Assembly (NCBI GenBank): GCA_030680995.1
Contig: JAUXUM010000210.1
Location: 1-39,135, forward strand
Source of the DNA: Devosia sp.
GTDB taxonomy: Bacteria; Pseudomonadota; Alphaproteobacteria; Rhizobiales; Devosiaceae
Direction of reading: 5' to 3'
DNA length: 39,135 nt
Shown: positions 1-10,089 of the stretch, one piece after another
Position numbering within the stretch: the stretch's first letter is position 1
Layout: the number at the start of each line of letters is the position of its first letter
Notes under the pieces: generated by a model
What the model saw: the letters and a program-made list of their open reading frames with translations, nothing else
The model's database searches: none
What the model was told of the DNA's origin: nothing
Translations under genes and position numbers: made by a program

Positions 1-2
1 GC

Positions 3-488
3 CTCGGCGGACCGCTCGCCAATTTCGCCGGGCTCCTGCACATGGTCATGCACAGCCTCACCAAATCGGCGATCTTTTACGCCGTCGGTCACATCGCCCA
101 GATCAAGGGCACGCAGAAAATCGCCGAGATCCGTGGCCTCACCGAGACCCATCCTGGACTCGGCTGGGCCCTGGTGATCGGCGTCGTCGCCATCGTCGGG
201 GTGCCGCCCTTCGGCATCTTCATGAGCGAGTTCCTGATCGTCAGTTCAACCTTTGCGCGTCAGCCGCTGCTCGCGATCCCTCTTGTTTTCGGACTTCTGG
301 TCGCCTTCGGCGCCTTGATGCTGCGCCTCACCGGCATGGCGTTCGGCGAACCGACCGGCAGCAGGGCGCCGGCGGAGGCGTCCTATCTGCCGATGTACGC
401 GCATCTGGCGCTGGTGCTGGGCGCCGGGATCTACTTGCCGCCGCCGCTGGTGGCCTGGTTCCAGCATGTTGCGAACCTCCTTGGGTGA
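3..488 (+). CDS. hyfF: Hydrogenase-4 subunit F-like / NuoL-N-M family proton-translocating membrane subunit (5' truncated by window edge)
   Basis: Open frame runs off the left edge (LGGPLANFAGLLHMVMHSLTKSAIFYAVGHIAQIKGTQKIAEIRGL...GVVAIVGVPPFGIFMSEFLIV); hydrophobic antiporter-like sequence followed directly by HyfG- and HyfI-like genes. Confidence 0.85.
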   Translation, partial: LGGPLANFAGLLHMVMHSLTKSAIFYAVGHIAQIKGTQKIAEIRGLTETHPGLGWALVIGVVAIVGVPPFGIFMSEFLIVSSTFARQPLLAIPLVFGLLVAFGALMLRLTGMAFGEPTGSRAPAEASYLPMYAHLALVLGAGIYLPPPLVAWFQHVANLLG

Positions 489-507
489 TGGGAAGCAGGA
501 ACAACAA

Positions 508-2022
508 ATGTCGGCGCTGACCACCCTGATCTCGGAAGGCAGTCTTGTTGCAGACCATGCCCGCTGGCCACGCGCAATCGTCGACGCCAAAGCGTGGGGC
601 CGCGCCGGCGCAGCGCTTGCGCAAAACCGATTGACCCTCCTTGCGCTCTGGGGAGAGGCGGACATTGTCCACATGGCATTGCTGGAGGCAGAATCCGCTG
701 AGGTCGGTGTCATCAGCCTTGAATGCCCCAAGGGCGGCTTCCCTTCGGTCAGCCGCCATCATCCGCCGGCGCTCAGGCTCGAGCGCACCATCCATGACCT
801 CTTCGGGCTGAAACCAAGAGGCCCGCTAGATGATCGACCGTGGCTCGATCACGGCCACTGGGACAAGCGATATCCTCTCCGGGACCGGCCCGCAGCACCA
901 TCGGCGCCCTCACCCTACGCCTTCCTCCCCTCCGACGGCGAAAGCCTGCACCAGATCGCGGTCGGTCCCGTGCATGCCGGCATCATCGAGCCCGGGCACT
1001 TCCGGTTTACCGCCAATGGCGAAGCGGTCGTGCGGCTCGAGGAACGCCTCGGCTATGCGCACAAGGGGATCGAGTCGCTGATGGCGGGCGCCGAACTCGA
1101 TCGCGCCGCGCAGCTTGCGGGTCGCGTCTCGGGCGACAGCACCGTCGCCTACCAGTTCGCGTTCGCGCGCGCCGCCGAGGCTACCCTCGGAGCGTCGGCG
1201 CCGCCGCGCGCCGCCTGGCTCCGCGGATTGATGGCCGAACTCGAGCGGCTCGCCAATCACCTGGGTGATATCGGCGCCATCTGTAACGACGCCTCGTTTT
1301 CGCTGCTGCACGCCCATTGCGGCGTCTTGCGCGAGCAGGTGCTGCGCGCCGCCGACTTCGCCTTCGGCCATCGCCTGATGCGCGACCGCATCGTTCCGGG
1401 CGGCGTCGCCGCTGACCTCAGCGCGGAGGGCATCACCGCGATCCGCGCCGTGACCGCCGAGATCGGCCGCAAGTTTCCCGAGCTGGTCGAGGTCTACGAC
1501 AACACCGCCTCGCTGCAGGACCGGACCGTTTCTACCGGGGTGCTCAAGCCAGAGCTTGCTATGCAGTTTGGTGCCGGCGGCTATGTGGGGCGGGCCTCAG
1601 GACGGAATTTCGATGTCCGGCGCGCGCTTCCCTATGCGCCATACGACTGTCTCAGCTTTGAGGTTCCGGTATTGAGCGAGGGCGACGTCAACGCCCGCGT
1701 CTGGATTCGCATCCGCGAGGTTGAACAAAGCATTTCACTGGTTGAGCAGATCCTCGCCAGGCTGCCCGGAGGCCCGGTGCGTGCCGAGGTGGCGAGCGGC
1801 GCTGTTCGGCGTGAAGGCATGGCGCTGGTCGAAGGATTTCGCGGCGACGTACTGGTGTGGGTGCGCGTGGGCGCCAAGGAGAAAGTGGAGCGCTGCCACC
1901 TGCGCGATCCATCCTGGTTCCAGTGGCCGCTGCTGGAGGCCGCGGTCGAGGGCAATATCGTGGCCGACTTCCCGCTCTGCAACAAATCCTTCAACTGCTC
2001 CTATTCCGGTCACGATCTCTAG
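508..2022 (+). CDS. hyfG: Hydrogenase-4-like large subunit (NuoC/NuoD-fusion, HyfG/HycE-like), Ehr type without NiFe cysteines
   Basis: NuoC-like N-terminus, then IAVGPVHAGIIEPGHFRFTANGEAVVRLEERLGYAHKGIE and C-terminal HLRDPSWFQWPLLEAAVEGNIVADFPLCNKSFNCSYSGHDL. The supplied ORF starts at 466 but ATG 508 avoids overlap with the upstream gene. Confidence 0.88.
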   Translation: MSALTTLISEGSLVADHARWPRAIVDAKAWGRAGAALAQNRLTLLALWGEADIVHMALLEAESAEVGVISLECPKGGFPSVSRHHPPALRLERTIHDLFGLKPRGPLDDRPWLDHGHWDKRYPLRDRPAAPSAPSPYAFLPSDGESLHQIAVGPVHAGIIEPGHFRFTANGEAVVRLEERLGYAHKGIESLMAGAELDRAAQLAGRVSGDSTVAYQFAFARAAEATLGASAPPRAAWLRGLMAELERLANHLGDIGAICNDASFSLLHAHCGVLREQVLRAADFAFGHRLMRDRIVPGGVAADLSAEGITAIRAVTAEIGRKFPELVEVYDNTASLQDRTVSTGVLKPELAMQFGAGGYVGRASGRNFDVRRALPYAPYDCLSFEVPVLSEGDVNARVWIRIREVEQSISLVEQILARLPGGPVRAEVASGAVRREGMALVEGFRGDVLVWVRVGAKEKVERCHLRDPSWFQWPLLEAAVEGNIVADFPLCNKSFNCSYSGHDL

Positions 2023-2032
2023 GCAGGCCAAC

Positions 2033-2566
2033 ATGCGCAAGCTCCTCTTCGAAGGTCTGATTCGTCACCCCCTCACCGAACGGCCTCCATCGCCGGGAGC
2101 TGCCGCGGCCGACGAACTCGCCGCCACGCTCGGCAATGCGGCACGCCGGCGCCTGGGGCGAAGTCTTTCAATTCGGGTAGTCGACGCCGGGTCCTGCAAT
2201 GGCTGCGAGCTGGAAATGCACGCGCTCAACAACGCTTTCTATGACATCGAACGGTTCGGCATCCGGTTTGTCGCCTCGCCGCGCCACGCCGACGTGCTGC
2301 TGGTCACCGGCCCGGTCACCAAGAACATGCGCGAGGCCCTGGAACGCACCTATCAGGCAACGCCCGATCCGAAGTGGATCGTGGCCATCGGCGATTGTGC
2401 GCTCGATGGCGGCTGTTTTGCTGGGAGCTACGCTGTCATCGGCGGCGTATCAGCGGTTGTACCTGTCGATCTCCACATCCCCGGCTGCCCGCCACCGCCG
2501 GCGGAAATCCTGCGGGGCCTGCTGGCCTTGCTTGAACAGGTGAGCGTCCAACCTCACGCACGGTAG
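2033..2566 (+). CDS. hyfI: NuoB / HyfI-like [4Fe-4S] small subunit
   Basis: In frame with ORF 1721..2566; ATG 2033. Cluster motif residues SCNGCELE, GDCALDGGC and IPGCPPPPAEIL present. Confidence 0.88.
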   Translation: MRKLLFEGLIRHPLTERPPSPGAAAADELAATLGNAARRRLGRSLSIRVVDAGSCNGCELEMHALNNAFYDIERFGIRFVASPRHADVLLVTGPVTKNMREALERTYQATPDPKWIVAIGDCALDGGCFAGSYAVIGGVSAVVPVDLHIPGCPPPPAEILRGLLALLEQVSVQPHAR

Positions 2567-2634
2567 GGATGAATGCCGATCTTGCGGCTTTGCTAGGCTG
2601 GTTTGTCCAGGCGTCATACCCAGTCCCGCTGATC

Positions 2635-2912
2635 AGAACCTGTACGCCCGATCGCGGGTACCGATGGACATGATCCGCTATGGCGGCGGTGATCTCGTCC
2701 AGGCGCGCGGGGAAGCCTTTTTGAAATCCTCGATCGCGCCTTCGGCTTGGGCGTGATAGCGCGGGCGGGCGGAGAGCTTGCGATAGCCCATGGCCGCAGC
2801 TCCCGGCCCGGGGTCTGCTCGGCCACGCCGATATGGACGTTGAACGTCACCACCCAGTCATGGACGATTTGCAGCGTGACGCCGCCGATCCTGGCAGCCT
2901 GGTTGCGCGCCG
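2635..2912 (-). pseudogene. Decayed IS630-like transposase remnant
   Basis: Minus-strand fragments in different frames: QAARIGGVTLQIVHDWVVTFN (HTH), VAEQTPGRELR, GYRKLSARPRYHAQAEGAIEDFKK, FPARLDEITAAIADH. These resemble consecutive parts of IS630-family transposases with an internal deletion and frameshifts. Confidence 0.7.
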
Positions 2913-3029
2913 CGCCGCACTGGTCGCTCAGCAGAACCGCCGTGCCGCGAACCCCGTTGCCGCCACATCGGAGGCCGCGTAACGTTCGACCCGGCGGCGC
3001 CAGGGTCGCAAAAATCCAAAATATGGCCA

Positions 3030-4121
3030 CTACCTCCGATTCCCCGGCAATGGCTCCCCCAGTACGCTCGCGTCCATCCCCGCCACCACATGGAAGCGCG
3101 AGGGGAGCAGGTGCCCCTTGCCCGGCCCGCCCTCTTCGCACTGGCGGATGAGCTCGCTGATCAAGGCGCCGCCGGCGTCGCGCAGAGACGAGCGGACGAA
3201 GGAGAACTGTCCGGCAAAGGGCGAGAGGTCGATATAGTGCAACTCGTCGTCCATGGTGGCGATGGCGAGATGGCGGCGGCCGCCGGCGCGAACGATGGCG
3301 GCGTGGCCCTCGACCGCCATCATCGTCGAGGAATAAAGGATCGCCGTCACCCGCGGATCCGCCAGCGCGAGGCTGGTGAGCTTGAACCCGGCTTCGCCCA
3401 TCGGGTGCAGCGAATTGAGCACCTTCAAATTGGCCGGGCTGAGGCCGCCATCGATCAGCGCATCGATGACGCCGCGCCGCCGGTAGAGCGCATAGGTGAA
3501 GTGCTCGTCGCCATTGACGAAGGCGATGTGGCGATGGCCGTTGGCGACCATCAGCCGGGTGAGGTTGTAGAAATTGGCGTAATTGTCGATGTCGACCCAG
3601 CCATACTCGGCCTCGCGCGCGTCACGGCCATGGACGACGAAGGGACGGCCGACATCGAGCAGATAGGAGATGCGCTGATCGCCCTCGCGCGGCAGATCGA
3701 GAATGAAGCCGTCGACGCTGTTGTCGTTGACGTAGCGGTCGTAGACCGCGAGCTCGCGCTCGGGCGTGTCGCTGGTCAGCACCACGTCGTAATTGCCGGC
3801 GCGGGCGCCGCGCAGCACGCCCGCCATCACCTCGACAAAGTGCGGATCGACGAATTTGCGGTCATTGTCGGACTGCACCCAGGCGATGTTGTGGGTCCGC
3901 CGCGTCACCAGCCGCTGCGCATTGCGGTTGGGCCGGTAGCCCATGTGCTGGGCCGCCTCGGCGACCCGTTTGCGGGTCTTTTCGCCCACATCCGAATAGC
4001 CGTTGAGCGCCCGCGAGATGGTGGTGATGGAGAGCCCGAGCTCGGCGGCCAGATCCTTGATGGTGACGTTTCGTCCCTCGCCCACCGAACGGGCTCCGGG
4101 TGGCCTCGCGTTCTTGTTCAT
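3030..4121 (-). CDS. LacI-family transcriptional regulator (AglR-like)
   Basis: 363 aa; N-terminal HTH NVTIKDLAAELGLSITTISRALNGYSDVGEKTRKRVAEAAQHMGYRPN followed by a periplasmic-binding-like domain; divergent from alpha-glucosidase. Confidence 0.93.
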   Translation of the reverse strand: MNKNARPPGARSVGEGRNVTIKDLAAELGLSITTISRALNGYSDVGEKTRKRVAEAAQHMGYRPNRNAQRLVTRRTHNIAWVQSDNDRKFVDPHFVEVMAGVLRGARAGNYDVVLTSDTPERELAVYDRYVNDNSVDGFILDLPREGDQRISYLLDVGRPFVVHGRDAREAEYGWVDIDNYANFYNLTRLMVANGHRHIAFVNGDEHFTYALYRRRGVIDALIDGGLSPANLKVLNSLHPMGEAGFKLTSLALADPRVTAILYSSTMMAVEGHAAIVRAGGRRHLAIATMDDELHYIDLSPFAGQFSFVRSSLRDAGGALISELIRQCEEGGPGKGHLLPSRFHVVAGMDASVLGEPLPGNRR

Positions 4122-4222
4122 ACGTATCTGATTTTTATAACTATTTGAGCAGCCGCGTGAACGCGCTGCCCATCCCCTCCGAGTTGACGGGATGCCAACT
4201 TCTTGAGTAAGAATAGCCTACT

Positions 4223-4232
4223 AAAACGTTTT
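4223..4232. promoter_or_regulatory. Candidate LacI-family operator AAAACGTTTT
   Basis: Perfect 10-bp palindrome with central CG between the divergent regulator and alpha-glucosidase genes. Confidence 0.6.
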
Positions 4233-4306
4233 GGTAAATCTTGCGGAAACGGCGCGCCGCCACTAAGGCGGAGCGGTGCGCGCTTGATGCCACAAGGGAG
4301 CAGAGT

Positions 4307-5980
4307 TTGATCGCCACGCCGCTGATGACGGAGCAAAAACCCGTCGCCGAAACTATCGCCGACAAGGACTGGTGGCGCGGCGCGGTGATCTACCAGATCT
4401 ATCCGCGCTCCTTCCAGGATCACAATGGCGACGGCGTCGGCGATCTGGTCGGCATCGCCGAGCGGCTCGACTATGTCGCCGATCTGGGGGTGGACGCGAT
4501 CTGGCTCTCGCCGTTCTTCACCTCGCCGATGAAGGATTTCGGCTACGACGTCTCCAACTATCGCGACGTCGACCCGATTTTCGGGACGCTGGGGGATTTC
4601 GACCGGCTGCTCGAAAAGGCCCATGCGCTGGGATTGCGGGTGATCATCGACCAGGTGATCTCCCACTCCTCGGACAAGCACCCGTGGTTCCAGGAAAGCC
4701 GGCTCTCGCGCACCAATGCGCGTTCGGATTGGTATGTATGGGCCGACCCCAAGCCGGACGGAACCCCGCCCAACAACTGGCTCTCGATCTTCGGCGGCTC
4801 CGCCTGGACCTGGGATTCGAGGCGCATGCAGTATTACCTGCACAATTTCCTTGCCTCCCAGCCCGACCTCAACTTCCACAATCCGGAGGTGCAGGATGCG
4901 CTGCTGGGCGAGTTGCGCTTCTGGCTGGAGCGCGGCGTGGACGGCTTCCGGCTCGATACCGTCAATTTCTACTTCCACTCGACCGGGCTGGAATCCAACC
5001 CGGTTGTCAAGCCCGAGGATTTCAACGCTTCGACCGCCCCGGCGGTGAATCCCTACAATTTCCAGGAGCACCTCTACGACAAGAGCCGGCCGGAGAATTT
5101 GGCGTTCCTCAAGCGCTTGCGGGCGCTGATGGACGAGTATCCGGCCAAGACCACGGTCGGCGAGATCGGCGACAGCCAGCATCAGCTCAAGGTGATGGCC
5201 CAGTATACCTCGGGCGAAAACCAGCTGCACATGGCCTATACCTTCGACTATCTGGGCGGCGAGTTCAGCGCCTCCCATTTCCGCGCCGCCGTCGAGGCGA
5301 CCGAGGCCGAGGCGCCCGACGGCTGGGTCTGCCTCGCCTTCTCCAATCATGACGTGGTGCGGCACGCGAGCCGCTGGGCGACGCACGGTCAGCAGGAGGC
5401 CTTCACCCGGCTGGCGGCGACGTTGCTGCTGTCGATGCGCGGCTCGGTCTGCCTCTATCAGGGCGAGGAACTGGGGCTGACCGAAGCCGATCTCGCCTTT
5501 GAGGATCTGGCCGATCCCTATGGCATCGAATTCTGGCCGCAGTTCAAGGGCCGCGACGGCTGCCGCACGCCGATGGTCTGGCAGTCCGCCTCGCACCTCG
5601 GCGCGTTTTCGACCGCGCCCCGTGCCTGGCTGCCGGTGCCTTCCGACCATCTCGCCCGCGCCGTCGACCTGCAGGAGCAAGACCCGCATTCGGTGCTGCA
5701 TTTCTACCGGGCGCTGATCGCGTTCCGCAAGCGGCATCCGGCTCTGGTGAAAGGTTCGATCGGCATGATCGACGCACCCGCGAGTGTTCTGGCCTTTACC
5801 CGAAAGGCCGACACGGAGACATTGCTCTGCGTCTTCAACATGAGCGAAACGCAAATTATCGTACCCTTGCCGGCCGGCTTGACGCCGCAGGGCATAAAGG
5901 CGCCCGGCTCGAGTTCCGATCCGGCGGGAGGTTCATTGAGCTTGGCGCCGTTCGGTGCCTATATTGGCGAACTGCTCTGA
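4307..5980 (+). CDS. aglA: Alpha-glucosidase, GH13 family (AglA-like)
   Basis: DWWRGAVIYQIYPRSFQDHNGDGVGDLVGI, GVDGFRLDTVNFYF and FSNHDVVRHASRW motifs. TTG 4307 has AGGGAG upstream; ATG 4325 is an alternative start. Confidence 0.9.
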   Translation: MIATPLMTEQKPVAETIADKDWWRGAVIYQIYPRSFQDHNGDGVGDLVGIAERLDYVADLGVDAIWLSPFFTSPMKDFGYDVSNYRDVDPIFGTLGDFDRLLEKAHALGLRVIIDQVISHSSDKHPWFQESRLSRTNARSDWYVWADPKPDGTPPNNWLSIFGGSAWTWDSRRMQYYLHNFLASQPDLNFHNPEVQDALLGELRFWLERGVDGFRLDTVNFYFHSTGLESNPVVKPEDFNASTAPAVNPYNFQEHLYDKSRPENLAFLKRLRALMDEYPAKTTVGEIGDSQHQLKVMAQYTSGENQLHMAYTFDYLGGEFSASHFRAAVEATEAEAPDGWVCLAFSNHDVVRHASRWATHGQQEAFTRLAATLLLSMRGSVCLYQGEELGLTEADLAFEDLADPYGIEFWPQFKGRDGCRTPMVWQSASHLGAFSTAPRAWLPVPSDHLARAVDLQEQDPHSVLHFYRALIAFRKRHPALVKGSIGMIDAPASVLAFTRKADTETLLCVFNMSETQIIVPLPAGLTPQGIKAPGSSSDPAGGSLSLAPFGAYIGELL

Positions 5981-6053
5981 TCACGCGCGCAACGGCGACG
6001 GTTTTGGGTGCCGGCAGTCATCCCCGTCAGCCCCAGCCTGGGAGGCCATCTGC

Positions 6054-7061
<1,008 letters not shown>

Positions 7062-7065
7062 CATC

Positions 7066-7567
7066 CGGCTCCTCCCTCCCGTTGGGGGAAGGAGGGGCAA
7101 GAACCGATCGCCCTCTCGCTCGACCGCCCCCCTCTTGCGATTTCTGAGGTTTAGCCTCGCAAGAGGGCTCGGCTAAGCCCTCGACATCGCTTTCTCCCCC
7201 GCAAGGGGAGAGGGAGGTCTAGTGCGAGCGGGAGCCTCGATGCCCATCTCCCCCTTGTGGGCGAGATGGACTTTCGCCGCCTCTTGCATCGAACGAACCA
7301 AGGGGGCGAGCGGATGGTGACTCCCGGCGGCGATTGTGCTTCGATAAAGCGAAACGGAATTGTCGGCGGGGGTGCTGTGGGTCCTCGCGACGAGCGCGAG
7401 GATGACGGCCTGTGGGTGGGATGGGGATGACGACGCGATCCGGGCCACGATGGTCCAGTCGTTTCCCTCCCCCTTGCAAGGGATCAAGGGTGGGGGGGCG
7501 GATCGCTCCGTGCCCGTACTGACCCCCACCCCTAACCCCTCCCCGCAAGGGGGAGGGAGACCCTGAC
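7066..7567. repeat. Intergenic cluster of short palindromic elements
   Basis: Includes CCCTCTTGCGA (7130-7140)/TCGCAAGAGGG (7157-7167), CTCCCC-N-GGGGAG near 7194-7211, CATCTC...GAGATG near 7246-7267, CCTCGCG/CGCGAGG (7383-7401), and repeated CCTCCCC-gcaa-GGGGGAGG-type blocks. Confidence 0.7.
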
Positions 7568-7625
7568 CGCAAACCCTGCCGCGGTAGCGACAGCGGTTAC
7601 GCCCAATGACGGTAAAGTCAGAGCA

Positions 7626-9218
7626 CTACTCCGCCACCGCTGGCGCCCGCACCGCCTCTGCCACTTCCGGCAGCCGGGCCTCGACCAGTGCCTGCGTCAG
7701 GGGATGCCGGGGCGCCTCGATCAGATCGGCCGGCTTGCCGCTCTCGACGATCCTGCCCTTGTCCATCACCAGCACGCGGTCGGCAATGGCGCGCACCAGA
7801 TCGAGATCGCGGCTGGTCACCACGCAGGTGAAGCCGAAATCGGCGCGCAGGCGGTTGAGTAGCATCAGCATCTCGCCGCGCAGCGAGACGTCGAGCGCCG
7901 CCACCGGCTCGTCGAAGATCACCAGCCTCGGCTTGGAAATGAGCGCCCGCGCGAAGGCGAGGCGCTGGATGTCGCCGACGGCGAATGCGTCCGGATAGCG
8001 CGTCAGCACGTCCGGGCTGAGCCCAACCGCGCGGATCACCTCCACCAGCCGGTCGGCCTGTTCCTCAAGGATCAGTTGCGGCTCCAGCCGCAGCGGCTCG
8101 GTCACCGATTCGCCGACCGTCAGCCGCGGATTGAAACTACCCAGCGGCTCCTGGAACACCATGGTGATGTCGCGCCGCAGCGCCTTGGGCAGGTCGGTGC
8201 CGCGATAGCTGAGGCGGCCCATCGCCAGCCTGCCTTTGCTGGCGCGATCGAGGCCGGCGATGGTGCGGGCGAGCGTTGTTTTTCCGCAGCCTGCCGGTCC
8301 GACGATGGCGAGGCATTCGGAGCGGCGGACGGAAAAGCTGACGGCGTCCAGAGCCGCGAGGGTGCGCGACGGCCGCCACGGCAATCGTCGCGGCATCGGA
8401 AAAGACCGGGTCAATTCCGTGACTTCGAGGAAACCGGTGCCAATGGGCGAGCGCATCAGCGTTCTCGCCCGGTGCTTTCCCGCCGCTACCAACTCCCGGG
8501 TGAGATCTTCTTGCGGCCGTCCCAGGACGTCGGCGAGCGGCCCCTGCTCGACGATCCTGCCACCGTCGAGGATTATCACCTCGCTGCACAGAGCCGAGAC
8601 CGCCTTGAGATCGTGGCTGATGAACAACAGCCCCATGTTGCGGCCGCTGCACCTCGCCTTGAACAGGTCGAGCACACGCCGTCGCGCCGGCGGGTCGAGC
8701 GCGGCAACCGGATCGTCCGCGATCAGCAGCTCCGGCTCGGCCGCGAGCGCCATCGCGATCATCACCTGCTGGCGCTGACCCCTTGTGAGGGCGTCCGGAT
8801 AGAGACCGCTGAGCGGTGACTCCAGCCCGACCTCGGCCAGGAGTTCGGCCACGCGCTGCCGCGTATCCGCCTCCTCACGGCCGAGCGCGACCACTTCCTC
8901 GAGCTGTTCGCCCGCCGTCATCAGCGGATTGAGAGCGGCTTCGGCGTTCTGCGGAATCACGCCGATGCGCGAGCCGAGCAGCCTGACCAGCGCCGCGTCA
9001 TCGAGCGGCTGCGGAGCGCCATCGAGGCGGACCGTTCCCGATCGGAGCGCCACATCCGGCAGCAGTCCCGCGATGGCGAGGGCGATCAGCGTCTTGCCGC
9101 TGCCGCTCCTGCCGACGATGCCGAGGCCTGCGCCAGGATCGATCTCGAAGCGCACGTTCTCGACCACCGGCGCGGCCTGCACAGTGATTGTGAGGTCTTC
9201 TACATCAACCAGCGACAC
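7626..9218 (-). CDS. Dipeptide/oligopeptide-type ABC transporter ATP-binding protein, two fused ATPase domains (DppD-DppF-like)
   Basis: 530 aa with two Walker A motifs (GRSGSGKT, GPAGCGKT) and two Walker B regions (LLIADDPVAALD, LVIFDEPVAALD). Confidence 0.9.
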   Translation of the reverse strand: MSLVDVEDLTITVQAAPVVENVRFEIDPGAGLGIVGRSGSGKTLIALAIAGLLPDVALRSGTVRLDGAPQPLDDAALVRLLGSRIGVIPQNAEAALNPLMTAGEQLEEVVALGREEADTRQRVAELLAEVGLESPLSGLYPDALTRGQRQQVMIAMALAAEPELLIADDPVAALDPPARRRVLDLFKARCSGRNMGLLFISHDLKAVSALCSEVIILDGGRIVEQGPLADVLGRPQEDLTRELVAAGKHRARTLMRSPIGTGFLEVTELTRSFPMPRRLPWRPSRTLAALDAVSFSVRRSECLAIVGPAGCGKTTLARTIAGLDRASKGRLAMGRLSYRGTDLPKALRRDITMVFQEPLGSFNPRLTVGESVTEPLRLEPQLILEEQADRLVEVIRAVGLSPDVLTRYPDAFAVGDIQRLAFARALISKPRLVIFDEPVAALDVSLRGEMLMLLNRLRADFGFTCVVTSRDLDLVRAIADRVLVMDKGRIVESGKPADLIEAPRHPLTQALVEARLPEVAEAVRAPAVAE

Positions 9219-10089
9219 GGTCCGCTCCCAGGCGTGCGAGCGGCGTGTCGATCAGCTTGCCGAGACCCTCGGCGGCAAGGTTGAGGGCGAGGGCAATCAG
9301 CGCAATGGCGATGCCCGGGACCAGCACCGGCAGCGGCTCGACCAGCATGAAGGACTGCGCTTCCCTGAGCATCAGGCCCAGACTCGTGCCAGGCGGCTGT
9401 ATGCCGACCCCGACATAGGAAAGCGCGGCTTCGGAAAGGACACCGAAGGCGAGTTGGCGAAGCGCCTGTACCAGGATGACGGGCGAGATCGCGGGCAGCA
9501 GATGGCGCTTGGCCGCTTCCCAGGCGCTCAACCCGGCGAGCCTCGCCGCGGCGACGTAGTTGGCCTTCCAGAGCATGGCGGCGCTACTGCCGGTTACGCG
9601 GGCGAAGACCCCGATATTGACGATGCCGATGGCGATCATTGCACTCAGCGCTCCGGGACCGAAAGCGGTGGCAATAAGGATGGCGACCACAAGCGCGGGA
9701 AACAGGCTGAGGAAATCACCGGCATGCGACGCGGCCCGGTCCGCCCGTCTTCCCCAGGCCGCGGCGGCAAGTCCGGGCGGCACACCGAAGAGCATGCCGA
9801 TGACCACCGCTATCGCCGCCACGATGAAGCTGGCGAGTGTGCCTTTCATCACCATGGAGACGAGATCGCGGCCCAGATGATCGGTCCCCAGCCAGTGCAG
9901 CAGGCTCGGATTCTGCAACTGCTCGGATAGGTTGATGCGGTCCAGCGGGTAAGGCGTCCAGGTGATCGAGACGAAGCCGATGAGCAGAAACAACAGCGAC
10001 AGAATGATACCAAGCCTCAGGCCTACATGGCCCAACGCGACCCTGCGCACCCAAGGGGCCCGATTTGCCTCGACGCCCTCCGTGCTCAT
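9205..10089 (-). CDS. Peptide-type ABC transporter permease (DppC-like)
   Basis: MSTEGVEANRAPWVRRVALG... with TDHLGRDL motif and multiple TM segments; start at 10089, in frame with longer ORF to 10572. Confidence 0.88.
   Translation of the reverse strand: MSTEGVEANRAPWVRRVALGHVGLRLGIILSLLFLLIGFVSITWTPYPLDRINLSEQLQNPSLLHWLGTDHLGRDLVSMVMKGTLASFIVAAIAVVIGMLFGVPPGLAAAAWGRRADRAASHAGDFLSLFPALVVAILIATAFGPGALSAMIAIGIVNIGVFARVTGSSAAMLWKANYVAAARLAGLSAWEAAKRHLLPAISPVILVQALRQLAFGVLSEAALSYVGVGIQPPGTSLGLMLREAQSFMLVEPLPVLVPGIAIALIALALNLAAEGLGKLIDTPLARLGADRVAG

Noticed and set aside
4118-5854. 578-aa minus-strand ORF antisense to the alpha-glucosidase
   Set aside because: Low-complexity Arg/Gly/Gln/His-rich translation typical of shadow ORFs in high-GC DNA; the plus strand encodes a clear GH13 enzyme.
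7066-7567. Possible CRISPR array in the repeat-rich spacer
   Set aside because: The repeats are non-identical palindromes with irregular spacing and no uniform spacers; no cas genes in the window.
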